Source of the DNA: an uncultured Pseudomonadales bacterium
GTDB lineage: Bacteria > Pseudomonadota > Gammaproteobacteria > Pseudomonadales > Azotimanducaceae
Assembly: GCA_951813515.1 (NCBI GenBank)
Contig: OX638346.1
Location: forward strand, 2,969,617-3,033,616
Length of the DNA: 64,000 bases
Direction: 5' to 3'
The position numbers were made by a program, and so were the translations under genes. Shown here in pieces: positions 51,443 through 61,201 of this stretch. Position 1 is the first letter of the stretch, and each line of letters opens with the position of its first letter. The notes under the pieces were generated by a model. It was not told the origin of the DNA. It was given only the letters and a program-made list of their open reading frames with translations, and searched no databases.

Positions 51443-54349
51443 ATGAAGACGCGACGTATGCACGATACGAGACAGGCAGGCAACGGTCTCGGTCCCGTGA
51501 GCTGGAAGAGAAAGCCGTTGAGTGTTGCGATCTCGGCGGCTATGGCGAGCGCCTGCGGCGTGGCAGCCGCCGCGCCCGCTGAAAGCTCCGTGGCCACGGA
51601 GACCCAGGGGCGCTCGGCGCCTGAGGTCGTCGTCGTCACTGCCACGAAACGCGAGGAGAGCTTGCAGGACGTGCCGATCTCCGTGCAGGCCGTGACCGGA
51701 TATGCCGTGCGGGAACTCGGAATCGAGACGTTCGACGAATACGTCGAATACCTGCCGAACGTCGTGAGCGCGGGGAACGGCCCCGGCAAGAAGGAACTCT
51801 ACATCCGAGGCAGTGCCACCGAGCAGACTGGTCCAACCGTGGCGCCCGCACAAGGTTCAGCGCCGGGCGTTGCTCTCTACCTGGACGAACAGCCCGTGTC
51901 CTTCGGCGCGCGCAACCTCGATGTCTACGCGGTAGATCTCGAACGCATCGAGGTCCTGTCGGGACCCCAGGGCACCTTGTTCGGCGCGAGTTCGCAGTCG
52001 GGCACCGTGCGGCTGATCACTCGCAAACCGCAGTTCGGTAAAGTGGCCACCGGATTCAACGGGAAGTTCGCTTCGACGGCGGACGGCGCCGACAGCAGTG
52101 GAGCCAGCGGCTGGTTGAACGTGCCCCTGTCGGACGCATTGGCCGTTCGGGCCGTCGTCTATAGCGATACCCAGGGCGGCTGGGTCGATAACGTTCCGGC
52201 CACGTTCACGCCGAGCGGCGTAGTGGTCGACCGCAACAACGTCGCCGGGTTCGGTCCGCCGCTCACTGGCGCCGACTCGGTCGAGAGCGCGCGCAACGAC
52301 GCCCTGGTGCAGGACGACTGGAACGAAGCGTCCTACCGCGGCGGCCGCTTCGGCGTCGCCTGGGCGATCGACGAGAACTGGGATGCGCTGGTTCAGCACA
52401 CGGCGCAGACGCTGGAGGCCGAAGGGTCGTTCATCGTCGACCCCAACCTGGAGCAGGACAACGCCACGGCGCGGTTCTCACCCGAGTACAACCGCGACAG
52501 TTTCGGCCTGACCACGTGGACGCTCAACGGGCGTCTCGGCCAACTGGACCTGGTCTATACCGGGGGCCTGCTGAGCCGGGATATCGACAGCATCATCGAC
52601 TACACGCACTACAACAATGGTGGCGGCTACATCACCTACTACCTGTGCAGCGGCAATGTCTACGATGCCATGGACGTGAACAACTGCTACGACCCGACGA
52701 AGCAGTACACCGAGTTCAGCACCAACGACCGCATGACCCACGAGTTCCGCATCACGACGGACGTGACCAACCGGGTCCGGTTGCTTGGCGGGTTGTACAT
52801 CAACGACGTGGAGACGACCCACATCGGTGACTTCCAGTACGCCTCCAGCAATCCGGCCTTCGCGGAACACGTCAGCAGCTACTACAACGACAATTCCGGT
52901 GACGGGTTTCAGCTCGGCAACATCTCGGTTCCCACCGAGGGTATCAATACGTCCGGACCGCGCAGCCCGTTTACCACGTTCTTCAACGACTTCACCCGCA
53001 CCGAGGAGCAGGTCGCGTTTTTCGGCGAAGTGGCGATGGACGTCTCGGATGACGTGATGGTCTCGCTGAGCGCCCGGTATTACGACCTCACCACCAAGCT
53101 GGCCGGCGCGGCCAACTTTTCGTTCGGTTGCCGCTACGGCATCGAGCCGCAGGGATTCGGCAACTCCGAGCGGACTGTCGACGGGCGTTGCAACAGCCAC
53201 GCGTTCAGCAACGATGTGACCGCGCGCCTGGTGACGCTTGGCCAATACAAGGAAAGCGGCAGCGACAGCGTGATACTGAATGCGCGCAGCCCCAACGGCG
53301 CCCGGGACATGTTCCGGGGCGGCGGCACCAACGCGGCGACGCTCGCCGCGATCAAGAACGGTCATCTCGATATAGACGCACTGCAGCCCGACGGTTCCGT
53401 GAACGAGACCGACACGATCATGAAGGCGTCGATCAGTTGGCGGCCGGCCGAAGAAATGATGGTCTTCGCGTCCTACGCCGAGGGCTATCGCCCCGCCACC
53501 GCGAACCGCAACGCGGGCCAGCTTTCGACGAACCAGTCGGGCGTCTACCAGAACTACGTTGTGCCCGCAGTGGCAGTGAGCGATGCGCTGACCAGTTTCG
53601 AGGTCGGTGTGAAGGGCGAGTTGCTCGACGGGTTCCTGCATTTGCACGCGACCTACTACCAGACCGCGATCGACAATCTGCAGGTGTCGCGCTTTGACCC
53701 ATCCAACGTCGCTTTCCTGTACTTCATCGAGAATGTCGGCGATGCAGAGAGCAGGGGCCTGGACGTGAACTTCCAGTGGGCGGTCAGTACGCAACTGTCC
53801 GTGTCCGGCGCGTTCAGCTTCCTCGGTACCGAACTGACCCGCCTGAACCCGCAGCTTCAGGGCATCGCGGTTCCCGTCGGTAGCGAATTGCCCCTGGCGC
53901 CGGCTTTCGCCGGCAATATCAGGGCGCGCTACAACTTCAGGATCGACGCGATGGGCGCCAACGCTTACCTGCTCGGCAGCCTGAACTATAGAACGGAGCA
54001 TGTCTCGGGCATCGTCGGCAACGCCGAATTCATGGACGACACGATCTTCCAACAGTCCGGCAGCTACTCGGGCCTTGAGTGGCAGGACGAGGGTGGCTCC
54101 TTCGGCACCGTTCCGATTGGCTCCCGGCTGCCGACGAATTCCCGCTTCGTCAATCCTGCCGCGACGACCATCAATGTCGCCTTCGGCATCGAACAGGAAC
54201 AGTGGGAAGGATGGGGCGCCGAGGTGTTCGTCAACAACCTGACCGACGAAGACGCGCAGATCGCGCAGGTGGCAGCCCACTACACGCCGTTCGTGAGTAC
54301 ACAGCGTCCGCGGACGATCGGCTTGAGAATCTTCTATGAACTCGATTGA
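51443..54349 (+). CDS. TonB-dependent outer-membrane receptor (third)
   Basis: The 968-residue protein has an extended signal region (first about 45 residues, ending VAAAAPAES), a TonB-box-like VVVVTATKREESLQDVPISV, a plug domain with VEVLSGPQGTLFGASSQSG-type sequence, and a C-terminal barrel ending IGLRIFYELD. The motifs are those of the iron-complex/organic-substrate receptors common in sphingomonads and marine gammaproteobacteria. It is not closely related to the two duplicated receptors. Upstream, CCATTGC (51353-51359) and GCAATGG (51397-51403) form a 7-bp inverted repeat around a TAG-triplet run. The divergent regulator next door could control it, making a methylated-compound substrate conceivable. 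Confidence 0.9.
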   Translation: MKTRRMHDTRQAGNGLGPVSWKRKPLSVAISAAMASACGVAAAAPAESSVATETQGRSAPEVVVVTATKREESLQDVPISVQAVTGYAVRELGIETFDEYVEYLPNVVSAGNGPGKKELYIRGSATEQTGPTVAPAQGSAPGVALYLDEQPVSFGARNLDVYAVDLERIEVLSGPQGTLFGASSQSGTVRLITRKPQFGKVATGFNGKFASTADGADSSGASGWLNVPLSDALAVRAVVYSDTQGGWVDNVPATFTPSGVVVDRNNVAGFGPPLTGADSVESARNDALVQDDWNEASYRGGRFGVAWAIDENWDALVQHTAQTLEAEGSFIVDPNLEQDNATARFSPEYNRDSFGLTTWTLNGRLGQLDLVYTGGLLSRDIDSIIDYTHYNNGGGYITYYLCSGNVYDAMDVNNCYDPTKQYTEFSTNDRMTHEFRITTDVTNRVRLLGGLYINDVETTHIGDFQYASSNPAFAEHVSSYYNDNSGDGFQLGNISVPTEGINTSGPRSPFTTFFNDFTRTEEQVAFFGEVAMDVSDDVMVSLSARYYDLTTKLAGAANFSFGCRYGIEPQGFGNSERTVDGRCNSHAFSNDVTARLVTLGQYKESGSDSVILNARSPNGARDMFRGGGTNAATLAAIKNGHLDIDALQPDGSVNETDTIMKASISWRPAEEMMVFASYAEGYRPATANRNAGQLSTNQSGVYQNYVVPAVAVSDALTSFEVGVKGELLDGFLHLHATYYQTAIDNLQVSRFDPSNVAFLYFIENVGDAESRGLDVNFQWAVSTQLSVSGAFSFLGTELTRLNPQLQGIAVPVGSELPLAPAFAGNIRARYNFRIDAMGANAYLLGSLNYRTEHVSGIVGNAEFMDDTIFQQSGSYSGLEWQDEGGSFGTVPIGSRLPTNSRFVNPAATTINVAFGIEQEQWEGWGAEVFVNNLTDEDAQIAQVAAHYTPFVSTQRPRTIGLRIFYELD

Positions 54350-54449
54350 TCGCTGCCTGCCAGGCGAGACGTAACGGAACACGCAGGGCGCGCCCGATAG
54401 AAGGGAACCGACGGGCACCCTGCCTTCCACGCCTTGCGCCGTTGTCAGC

Positions 54450-56444
54450 GTGTCCGAAACCGATTCGATAGTACGGCAAGCTCAACACCTGTTGAGCGAC
54501 GGCGCGCCGGCTCGGGCGGCGCGGTTGATGGGCGAGGTTCTCGCCAGAGAACCGGACAACGTCGAAGCCCAATATGCCCTCGCGGTCGCCCAGCGCCATC
54601 AGCATGAGTGGACAAAGGCGCTCGCCACCCTGGACGGGATCCTCGAGCGCAACCCCAACTTCGGCCGCGCGCACCAGGAAGTGGGCTACAACTACATCGC
54701 CCTTGAGAATCTCCTCCGCGCGGGCGCGGCTTTCGAGCGTGCGATCGCCGCCGACCCTTCGCTGGTAAACAGCTGGAGGTGTCTCGCCAAGCTCTATTAC
54801 GACAGCGGCAACACGGATCGCCTGAAGGCGGTCGAAGAACAACTCGGCTTTCTCGAATCCTTGCCGGCCGAACTGCTTGCGGTCATCAGCTACCTGTCGG
54901 ACAACCGCCTGGCGGACGCCGAGCGCCTGTGCAAACACTTTCTGCGTTCCAACAGGACGCACGTAGAGGGAATGCGCCTGCTCGCGGAAATCGCGACCCG
55001 CAACAGGACGTTTGACGAGGCCGAGTTTCTGCTCGAAAGTTGCGTCGAGTTTCACCCGTCTCACCGCGAAGCGCGGGTCCAGTACGCCAACATCCTCATG
55101 CGCATGCAGAAGTTTTCGAAAGCACATGACGAGGCCGAGAAACTGCTCGCCGAATACCCCGAAGACGACAATCACATTCGCGCCCTGTATGCGGCGGCGT
55201 GCGCGGGAGTCGGCAGGAACGCCGCCGCCATAGAGAACTATGAACGCCTGATGCGCCACCATCCGGACAACCATTTCTTTCCGGTTTCGCTCGCCCATGT
55301 CCACAAGTCGGACGGCGACATCGAAAGGGCGGTGGTGCTCTATCGGGAGGCGTACCGGATCAAGCCGGATCACGGCGATGCGTTCTGGAGCCTGGCCAAC
55401 ACGAAGTCCCACGAGTTCACGGACGACGAACTGGCGCGGATGCAATCCCTCGCGACCAGCCCCGCGACCGCCGAGAACGACCGCATTCAGATCTGCTTCG
55501 CCCTCGGCGACGCCTACGAGCGAAGAAGCGAATACGCCCAGTCGTTCGAGTTCTACCGCCGGGGCAACGCGTTGAAGCAGCCGACGACCTACCACGACCC
55601 CAGGCACCTGCAGGTGAGGATCGACAGCCAGATCGAAGCCTGCACGGAAGAACTCTTCGCCCGCCGGGCCGGTTTGGGATGCGATGCTGCGGATCCGATC
55701 TTCGTGGTCGGGCTGCCCCGATCCGGATCGACCCTGATCGAGCAGATCCTGTCGTCGCATTCGGCGGTGGACGGAACGATGGAACTGCACAATGTTCTGA
55801 ACCTCGCCAAGCGGCTGCGCGGCCGGGATGAGCCGAACCAGCCGCCGAGATATCCCCGCATCCTGAACGAGATCGAGGACGACTACTTTCGCAGGTTCGG
55901 CGAACAGTTCATGGAGGACACACGCGTCTATCGGGGAACCGCCCCTTACTTCGTCGACAAGATGCCGAACAACTTCTTCCATATCGGCCTCATCAAGCTC
56001 ATCCTGCCGAACGCGAAAGTCATCGACGCGCGACGCCATCCCATGGCCTGCTGTTTCAGCGGCTACAAGCAGCTATTCGGGGAAGGGCAGGAGTTCTCCT
56101 ACGGCCTGGAGGAGATCGGCAATTACTACCGGCAATACGTCAAACTCATGGACCACTGGGAAGCCGTGCTGCCGGGCTTCGTCCTGCGCGTGCAACACGA
56201 AGACGTGGTCGAGGACCTGGAAGGACAGGTGCGCCGCATTCTCGATTTCTGCGGCTTGCCGTTCGAGCAGGCCTGTGTCGATTACCACCAGACCGAACGC
56301 AGCATTCGCACCCCCAGCGCCGAACAGGTCCGGCAGCCCATCTTCCGGACTTCACTGGAGCAATGGCGGCACTACGAATCTTGGCTCGACCCCTTGAAGG
56401 AGGCACTCGGACCCCAGGTGCGGGCGCGTTACCAGGTCGATTGA
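54450..56444 (+). CDS. TPR-sulfotransferase fusion protein
   Basis: The 664-residue protein starts with GTG. It has TPR-type helical repeats over about residues 5-375. A C-terminal PAPS-dependent sulfotransferase domain follows: the 5'-phosphosulfate loop GLPRSGST is at 421-428, and the 3'-phosphate segment VIDARRHPMACCFSGYKQLF comes after. The TPR part probably presents a protein or peptide acceptor, as in tyrosylprotein sulfotransferase-like enzymes. No membrane segment is obvious, so it is likely cytoplasmic. A second sulfotransferase lies in the convergent operon downstream. Confidence 0.9.
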   Translation: MSETDSIVRQAQHLLSDGAPARAARLMGEVLAREPDNVEAQYALAVAQRHQHEWTKALATLDGILERNPNFGRAHQEVGYNYIALENLLRAGAAFERAIAADPSLVNSWRCLAKLYYDSGNTDRLKAVEEQLGFLESLPAELLAVISYLSDNRLADAERLCKHFLRSNRTHVEGMRLLAEIATRNRTFDEAEFLLESCVEFHPSHREARVQYANILMRMQKFSKAHDEAEKLLAEYPEDDNHIRALYAAACAGVGRNAAAIENYERLMRHHPDNHFFPVSLAHVHKSDGDIERAVVLYREAYRIKPDHGDAFWSLANTKSHEFTDDELARMQSLATSPATAENDRIQICFALGDAYERRSEYAQSFEFYRRGNALKQPTTYHDPRHLQVRIDSQIEACTEELFARRAGLGCDAADPIFVVGLPRSGSTLIEQILSSHSAVDGTMELHNVLNLAKRLRGRDEPNQPPRYPRILNEIEDDYFRRFGEQFMEDTRVYRGTAPYFVDKMPNNFFHIGLIKLILPNAKVIDARRHPMACCFSGYKQLFGEGQEFSYGLEEIGNYYRQYVKLMDHWEAVLPGFVLRVQHEDVVEDLEGQVRRILDFCGLPFEQACVDYHQTERSIRTPSAEQVRQPIFRTSLEQWRHYESWLDPLKEALGPQVRARYQVD

Positions 56445-56475
56445 TTCGTCCGAGGACGAAGCAGCGCAACGGGGA

Positions 56476-57438
56476 TCACTCCGATCGCGACCCGGGCGCG
56501 AGGGCCGCGTTCAGCACGCGTTGCGCGAAGATCGCGTTGACGCCGATGCGGTTGCTCTTGACCGTTAGCGCGCGCATGTTCGGATGCAGCCGCCGGCGCG
56601 TGTTCTCGATCAGTGCGCGATAGTGGGTGATTCCCTCCGGGCGGTGGCCGTACAGGAGCCAGAGCTCCCGCCAATCGCAGGCGAAGCCGCGCATCAGGGC
56701 GGCGTAGGTTTCCACGAGATCCGGGTCGTTGTCCGGGTTCGACACGAAGTCGGCGATCAGGTCCTCGATGAGGGCGACGCATTCTCCCGGCGCCATCACC
56801 GGCAGGCTGGCGAATCTTTCCGTCCGTAGCGCGGCCGACTTGCCGGGCTCGAACGGCAGGAACTCGGCGTTCGCCGCCGTTTCCGACGGGTCGCTGTGCT
56901 CCACAGACCGCACCATGTCCCAGAATCGCGAAGAGCCGCAGGTGTCGATGACCAGGTGTACGCGGTCCTGCGTGCTCGGGTTGACGACCATATGGCGCCG
57001 CCAGGAGTCGAAGATCCAGCATTCGCCGGCCTGCATGTGCAGCCGTTGCTGCCCGCAATGGAAGATCACCGAGGCGTGGGTGATGACCGGGATGTGTATG
57101 CGCACCCGGCTGAACCAGTGGTAGTTGAAGTCGACGTGCAGGTTGAGTTGGCAGTGCGCATCGATCTTCATCAGGCGTGAACGCGACAGGACCTGTCCGA
57201 AACTTGCCATCACCTGGCGCGTGTATTCGCATTCTTCGAGATGCGGGGTCGGGTTCTTCTCGCCCTCGAAAGAGTCGTTCTCGCCGCCGCCGCTGGAGAT
57301 GAGCGCGATGGCCGAGTTGCCGGGCAAGCCGTTCGGATGCGCCATCCATCGGTGGGGCGCGAACTGGCGGACTTCTGCGGCCAGCCTGTCGGCGTCGAAC
57401 TGAAACGGCAGGCGGATAAAGGGTCTGCTCAGGCGCAT
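56476..57438 (-). CDS. Aspartyl/asparaginyl beta-hydroxylase-type dioxygenase
   Basis: The 320-residue protein shows the Asp/Asn hydroxylase (AspH-like) cupin with metal ligands His101-x-Asp103 (LNLHVDFNYHW) and a distal His149 or His161 (SWRRHMVVNPSTQDRVHLVI), plus Arg159 for 2-oxoglutarate. Its C-terminal about 120 residues are helical and may form an accessory domain. The start overlaps the end of the sulfotransferase gene by ten bases. It would hydroxylate a side chain of a peptide or a small molecule; the substrate is unknown. Confidence 0.85.
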   Translation of the reverse strand: MRLSRPFIRLPFQFDADRLAAEVRQFAPHRWMAHPNGLPGNSAIALISSGGGENDSFEGEKNPTPHLEECEYTRQVMASFGQVLSRSRLMKIDAHCQLNLHVDFNYHWFSRVRIHIPVITHASVIFHCGQQRLHMQAGECWIFDSWRRHMVVNPSTQDRVHLVIDTCGSSRFWDMVRSVEHSDPSETAANAEFLPFEPGKSAALRTERFASLPVMAPGECVALIEDLIADFVSNPDNDPDLVETYAALMRGFACDWRELWLLYGHRPEGITHYRALIENTRRRLHPNMRALTVKSNRIGVNAIFAQRVLNAALAPGSRSE

Positions 57439-58082
57439 GACATGGCCAGCGCCGAGACCGAGACTTCGTAGCCCAGGCGGTCGAAGTCGGGCCGGTAGAG
57501 ATCATTCACGAGGCCGAGCAATTCGTCGTCGTAGTACGTCGTGTACTCGCGGTGGTCGGTGGCGTTGCTGCGCGCAAGGTCCCGTTCCGGAATGCCGATC
57601 TGCTGGCAGGCGTCTCGGAACGACTGCTGCAGGTCCTCGAACCGTCCGATGAAGTCCATGCCGAGTTCACCGTGCGCATCGACGAGCATGTCCCACTGGG
57701 GCCGAACCAGGGCGCGCGCACGAAACCGGCGGATCCCGATGGCGCGTTTCATGAAGGTTGTCTCCCGGCCCCGGTAATCGGAATTGCGCCTGTTCAGCAT
57801 CGCGCACACGGACACGAACCGGTCATAGGGGTTTCGCACGAAGGCGAACTTGAAATAGTCCCGGCAGACCGCTTCGGGCAGATGCGCCTGCGACTGACGC
57901 AATGTGAGGTGGCCGTGGCCGACGCGCGCCAGCGCCGGGATGGGGAGCCGCACGTGCCTGGTGAGCGACTGCTGCTCCCAGTCTTCGTCTGAGAGGCATT
58001 GCCGCAGGGCTTCGCGCACCGCGTGGGTGCCGGTTCTCGGCACGGCGAAGAAAATGAAGCGGTGCCGATGGGAGACGATCAT
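57429..58082 (-). CDS. Sulfotransferase-family protein
   Basis: The 217-residue protein starts with FIFFAVPRTGTHAVREAL, a clear 5'-phosphosulfate-binding loop, and has the 3'-phosphate-binding-type segment FKFAFVRNPYDRFVSV near residue 80. It fits the Sulfotransfer_2/HNK-1-like group. ATG overlaps the stop of the PhyH gene (ATGA), and its own end overlaps the hydroxylase start, so the three are translationally coupled. The acceptor is unknown. Joint evolution with two dioxygenases suggests sequential hydroxylation and sulfation. Confidence 0.85.
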   Translation of the reverse strand: MIVSHRHRFIFFAVPRTGTHAVREALRQCLSDEDWEQQSLTRHVRLPIPALARVGHGHLTLRQSQAHLPEAVCRDYFKFAFVRNPYDRFVSVCAMLNRRNSDYRGRETTFMKRAIGIRRFRARALVRPQWDMLVDAHGELGMDFIGRFEDLQQSFRDACQQIGIPERDLARSNATDHREYTTYYDDELLGLVNDLYRPDFDRLGYEVSVSALAMSCA

Positions 58083-58915
58083 GGCTTTCTCGCAAGCGCT
58101 TGAGCAGTCTCTTCACCCATGGTCGCGCGAACCTTGCGGTCGAGTTCCCGTTGGCGCGCGAGGGCGTCGAGGTCCAGGTCTGAGGACGCCGGAACGTCCG
58201 CGCCGAAATGGTGAAACCGGTCGATGCCACATACCAGCATCGCGGTATCGTCGGAGTGCTGCGTCTGGCTCACATGGGTCGCTATGTACTGCGCGTTGAA
58301 GCCGATGCGGCGGTCGTTGCTTCGATTGGGCGTGGAGGCATGCAGCGTCCAGCCGTGATGGAACGACGCCTCGCCGGGGCACAGCGTGCAGGCCACCGCC
58401 CGCGACTCGTCCACGTCCTCAATGGTCTGTCCCTGGTAGAGCACGTTGGAGGCGTCCTCGGTGGGCTGGTGGTCGCGTCGTCCCCCAAGGTGGCTGCCCG
58501 GCACCATTCGCATGCAGCCGCTGGTCTCGTTCGCGGGCGATAGCGCGAGCCACATCGACACCTGGTCGTCACCGTCGAGACCCCAGTAGGCGAGATCCTG
58601 GTGCCAACTCACGTGCGCGGTGGAATCGGGCTCCTTGACGATGTAGGTGGCGTTCCAGAGCAGGACGTTGGGGCCAATCAGCGCCTGTACTGTATCGAGC
58701 ACTTTGGGATGGGTGGCGAGTTCCAGCGGCGAGGTGAGGATCGTGTACACCTTTGCCTGGTAGTGAAGATCGCCGAACGCCGCTTCGGCCCGTTCCATGC
58801 GGGCACGGTGGGTCGCCGCGTCCGCTGCGGCCATGATGTGCACGGGCGCGAGAAAGCCGTCGCGCCTGAAGCGCGCCGTTCGCGCGTCCGAACTGTCGCG
58901 GTCTGTCTGATTCAT
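58079..58915 (-). CDS. PhyH-family Fe(II)/2-oxoglutarate dioxygenase (second)
   Basis: The 278-residue protein begins at ATG 58915. His105-x-Asp107 lies in VSWHQDLAYWG, His192 in WTLHASTPNRSNDRR, and Arg202/203 follow for 2-oxoglutarate. The MVPGSHLGG stretch is typical of PhyH proteins acting on small metabolites. Its stop overlaps the sulfotransferase start. pdxA ends 71 bp upstream on the same strand and may share a transcript. Confidence 0.88.
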   Translation of the reverse strand: MNQTDRDSSDARTARFRRDGFLAPVHIMAAADAATHRARMERAEAAFGDLHYQAKVYTILTSPLELATHPKVLDTVQALIGPNVLLWNATYIVKEPDSTAHVSWHQDLAYWGLDGDDQVSMWLALSPANETSGCMRMVPGSHLGGRRDHQPTEDASNVLYQGQTIEDVDESRAVACTLCPGEASFHHGWTLHASTPNRSNDRRIGFNAQYIATHVSQTQHSDDTAMLVCGIDRFHHFGADVPASSDLDLDALARQRELDRKVRATMGEETAQALARKP

Positions 58916-58986
58916 GGCGTGATTCGCGTCGCTCCCGAAGGGTGATGATGGCGACGGCGACGAGGGTGTCAAGCGACAGGGCGACG

Positions 58987-59958
58987 CTATCCGACGCCCG
59001 CTCCGACAAGTTTCCAGGCATAGTCGAGGGCGTGCCCCAGCGAATCGGTGAACGCTTCGCCTTGCCATGCGATGTCGAAGGCGGTGCCGTGGTCGACCGA
59101 GGTGCGGACGATGGGGAGTCCGATGGTTACGTTGACGGCGGACTCGAAGCTCGCGAGCTTCATCGGGCCGTGCCCCTGGTCGTGATACATGCAGACGATC
59201 GCGTCGAAACGGTCGCGGTGGATCGCCTGGTAAAAGACCGTATCTGCGGGGTAGGGGCCGGACGCGTCGACACCGTCGCGCCGCGCCGCCTCGATGGCGG
59301 GAGCGATGATCTTCGATTCCTCGCTGCCGAACAGGCCGTTCTCGCTCGCGTGGGGGTTCAGGCCGCAGACGGCGATACGTGGCCGGGGCAGGAACCGGGA
59401 CAGCGTTCGATGCGTCAGTTCGATCACGGAACGCACACGCGGTCGGCTTACGCAACGGATCGCTTCGGCGAGGGGCACGTGGGCGCTGACGTGGGTTACC
59501 GCCACGTCCCGGGTGGCGAGCATCGGGCAGAAATCGCGAACGTCGCACAGCGCGGCGATGAACTCGGTGTGGCCGGTGAAATGCGGGTCGGTTGCGCGGG
59601 TGGCCTGCTTGTTCATCGGCATCGTCACGACCCCCGCCGCGCGTCCGGCCAGCGCGTCCCGCGTTGCCGCTTCGACGTAATCCCGCGCCGCCGCGCCAGC
59701 CTTGGCGTTGAGTCGGCCCGGCGTCAGGTCGGCCGCGTCGAGTCGCTCGAGATCAACGATGTTCAGACCTTCTGATCGTGACCGGGAAGGATGTTCGACC
59801 GCGTTCGGGCGGACATCCAGGCCTAGCAGGTCGGCACCGGCCTCGAGAATCGCCGCATCACCGTAGACGACAGCGTCGTCACCCAGCAAACCGGCGGCGA
59901 AACGTCTCAGGATGATTTCTGGTCCGACGCCGGACGCATCGCCCATCGTGATCGCCAT
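58987..59958 (-). CDS. pdxA: 4-hydroxythreonine-4-phosphate dehydrogenase (PdxA)
   Basis: The 323-residue protein carries out the NAD(P)-dependent oxidation of 4-phosphohydroxy-threonine in pyridoxal phosphate synthesis. ATG 59958 gives the conserved start MAITMGDASGVGPEI; an upstream in-frame start at 60072 would add an unconserved 38 residues. Metal and substrate motifs are PHFTGHTE, GLNPHASENGLFG and YHDQGHGPMKL. It may be the housekeeping enzyme or a PdxA2-like variant. Here it lies at the head of a run of dioxygenase and sulfotransferase genes. Confidence 0.92.
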   Translation of the reverse strand: MAITMGDASGVGPEIILRRFAAGLLGDDAVVYGDAAILEAGADLLGLDVRPNAVEHPSRSRSEGLNIVDLERLDAADLTPGRLNAKAGAAARDYVEAATRDALAGRAAGVVTMPMNKQATRATDPHFTGHTEFIAALCDVRDFCPMLATRDVAVTHVSAHVPLAEAIRCVSRPRVRSVIELTHRTLSRFLPRPRIAVCGLNPHASENGLFGSEESKIIAPAIEAARRDGVDASGPYPADTVFYQAIHRDRFDAIVCMYHDQGHGPMKLASFESAVNVTIGLPIVRTSVDHGTAFDIAWQGEAFTDSLGHALDYAWKLVGAGVG

Positions 59959-60053
59959 GGGAAGTGATGCGTTCGGGCTCAACCGGGCGGTTCCTGCGTC
60001 AGGTGACGTACGGGAGGTTAACAGGTTCGCCAGTCCGCGAGATTGTCTTCCAC

Positions 60054-60081
60054 TTGATCCCTGTATAGGCATACATATACT
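60054..60081 (+). promoter_or_regulatory. Promoter with a LexA-like box upstream of the radical SAM gene
   Basis: TTGATC (60054-60059) and TATACT (60076-60081) are 16 bp apart. Between and overlapping them, CTGT-N8-ACAT (60061-60076) differs by one base from the LexA pattern CTGT-N8-ACAG. The gene encodes a COG1533-type protein. Confidence 0.4.
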
Positions 60082-60102
60082 GTTGCGTGGAGTAGGAGAT
60101 CA

Positions 60103-61173
60103 TTGAACCGCAAGCAGTTTCACAAGGGTCGCGGCGCGGTATCCAATCCGGCGGGCCGTTTCGACGCCGAGCGCAGCGAGGTGGTGGACGACGGCTGGTC
60201 TTCGCCGGACACTGCGGAGTTCGCGCCTTCGTCGCCGAAAACGGAGTTCTTCCCGGACCGGACGAAGAACCTCATCGCGACGAACGCCTCGCCGGACATC
60301 CCTTTCGACCAGTCGATCAACGCGTACAAGGGTTGCGAGCACGGTTGTGTCTACTGCTTCGCGAGGCCGACGCATTCCTACCTGGACCTGTCGCCCGGAC
60401 TCGATTTCGAGACGAAGATCTTCTACAAGACTGACGTCGTCGCGCGCCTTGAAGAGGCCCTCGACCATCCGCGCTACGTGTGTTCGACCATTGCCATGGG
60501 CACCAACACCGACCCCTACCAGCCAGCGGAGAAACGTTTCTCGATCACGCGGCGGATTCTCGGAACACTGCTTGCCTACCGGCATCCCGTCAGCATCACC
60601 ACCAAGGGTTCCCTCGTGCTGCGAGACCTTGACCTCCTGCGGCAACTGGCGAAACAGGGCCTGGCTTCGGTCATGGTGAGCATCACCACCCTGGACAATG
60701 CGCTGAAGACGAAGCTTGAGCCGCGCACGGCCTCGCCCGCCGCGCGTCTGCGCGTTGTCGAGGCGATGGCCGAGGCGGGCGTGCCCGTTGCCGTCATGGC
60801 GGCACCGATGATCCCGGTCATCAACGATCACGAACTCGAAGGGATTGTCGAAGCGGCGGCCAACGCGGGCGCGACGACCGTTCGCTACATCCTGTTGAGG
60901 TTGCCGTTCGAGGTGAAGGACCTGTTCAGGGAGTGGCTCGAGGAGCATTACCCACTGAAGGCGGAGCACGTGATGAATCGGGTGCGCGACATGCGCGGTG
61001 GGCGGGATTACCGGTCCGAATGGGGGACCCGGATGCGCGGGGAGGGCGCTTTTGCCGAGTTGCTGGCGAAGCGGCATGCGATCGCGACGCGCAAACACGG
61101 CCTGGATTCGGCGCTGCCGGAACTCAGGACAGACCTTTTCCGCCCCAGAAGGCAGCAGATGGAGTTATTCTAG
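60103..61173 (+). CDS. Radical SAM protein, PA0069/COG1533 (SplB-like) family
   Basis: The 356-residue protein has the 4Fe-4S/SAM motif CEHGCVYCFARPTH with Cys78, Cys82 and Cys85 (CxxxCxxC), followed by FETKIFYK and AMGTNTDPYQPAEKRFSITR, which define this family. COG1533 is annotated as DNA-repair-photolyase-like, by analogy to spore photoproduct lyase, but most members are uncharacterised. It starts with TTG at 60103, four bases after AGGAG (60094-60098). The C-terminus ends in a short basic segment RPRRQQMELF. Confidence 0.88.
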   Translation: MNRKQFHKGRGAVSNPAGRFDAERSEVVDDGWSSPDTAEFAPSSPKTEFFPDRTKNLIATNASPDIPFDQSINAYKGCEHGCVYCFARPTHSYLDLSPGLDFETKIFYKTDVVARLEEALDHPRYVCSTIAMGTNTDPYQPAEKRFSITRRILGTLLAYRHPVSITTKGSLVLRDLDLLRQLAKQGLASVMVSITTLDNALKTKLEPRTASPAARLRVVEAMAEAGVPVAVMAAPMIPVINDHELEGIVEAAANAGATTVRYILLRLPFEVKDLFREWLEEHYPLKAEHVMNRVRDMRGGRDYRSEWGTRMRGEGAFAELLAKRHAIATRKHGLDSALPELRTDLFRPRRQQMELF

Positions 61174-61201
61174 GGGACGCCTCGAGGAAGAGAGAAAGAC
61201 G

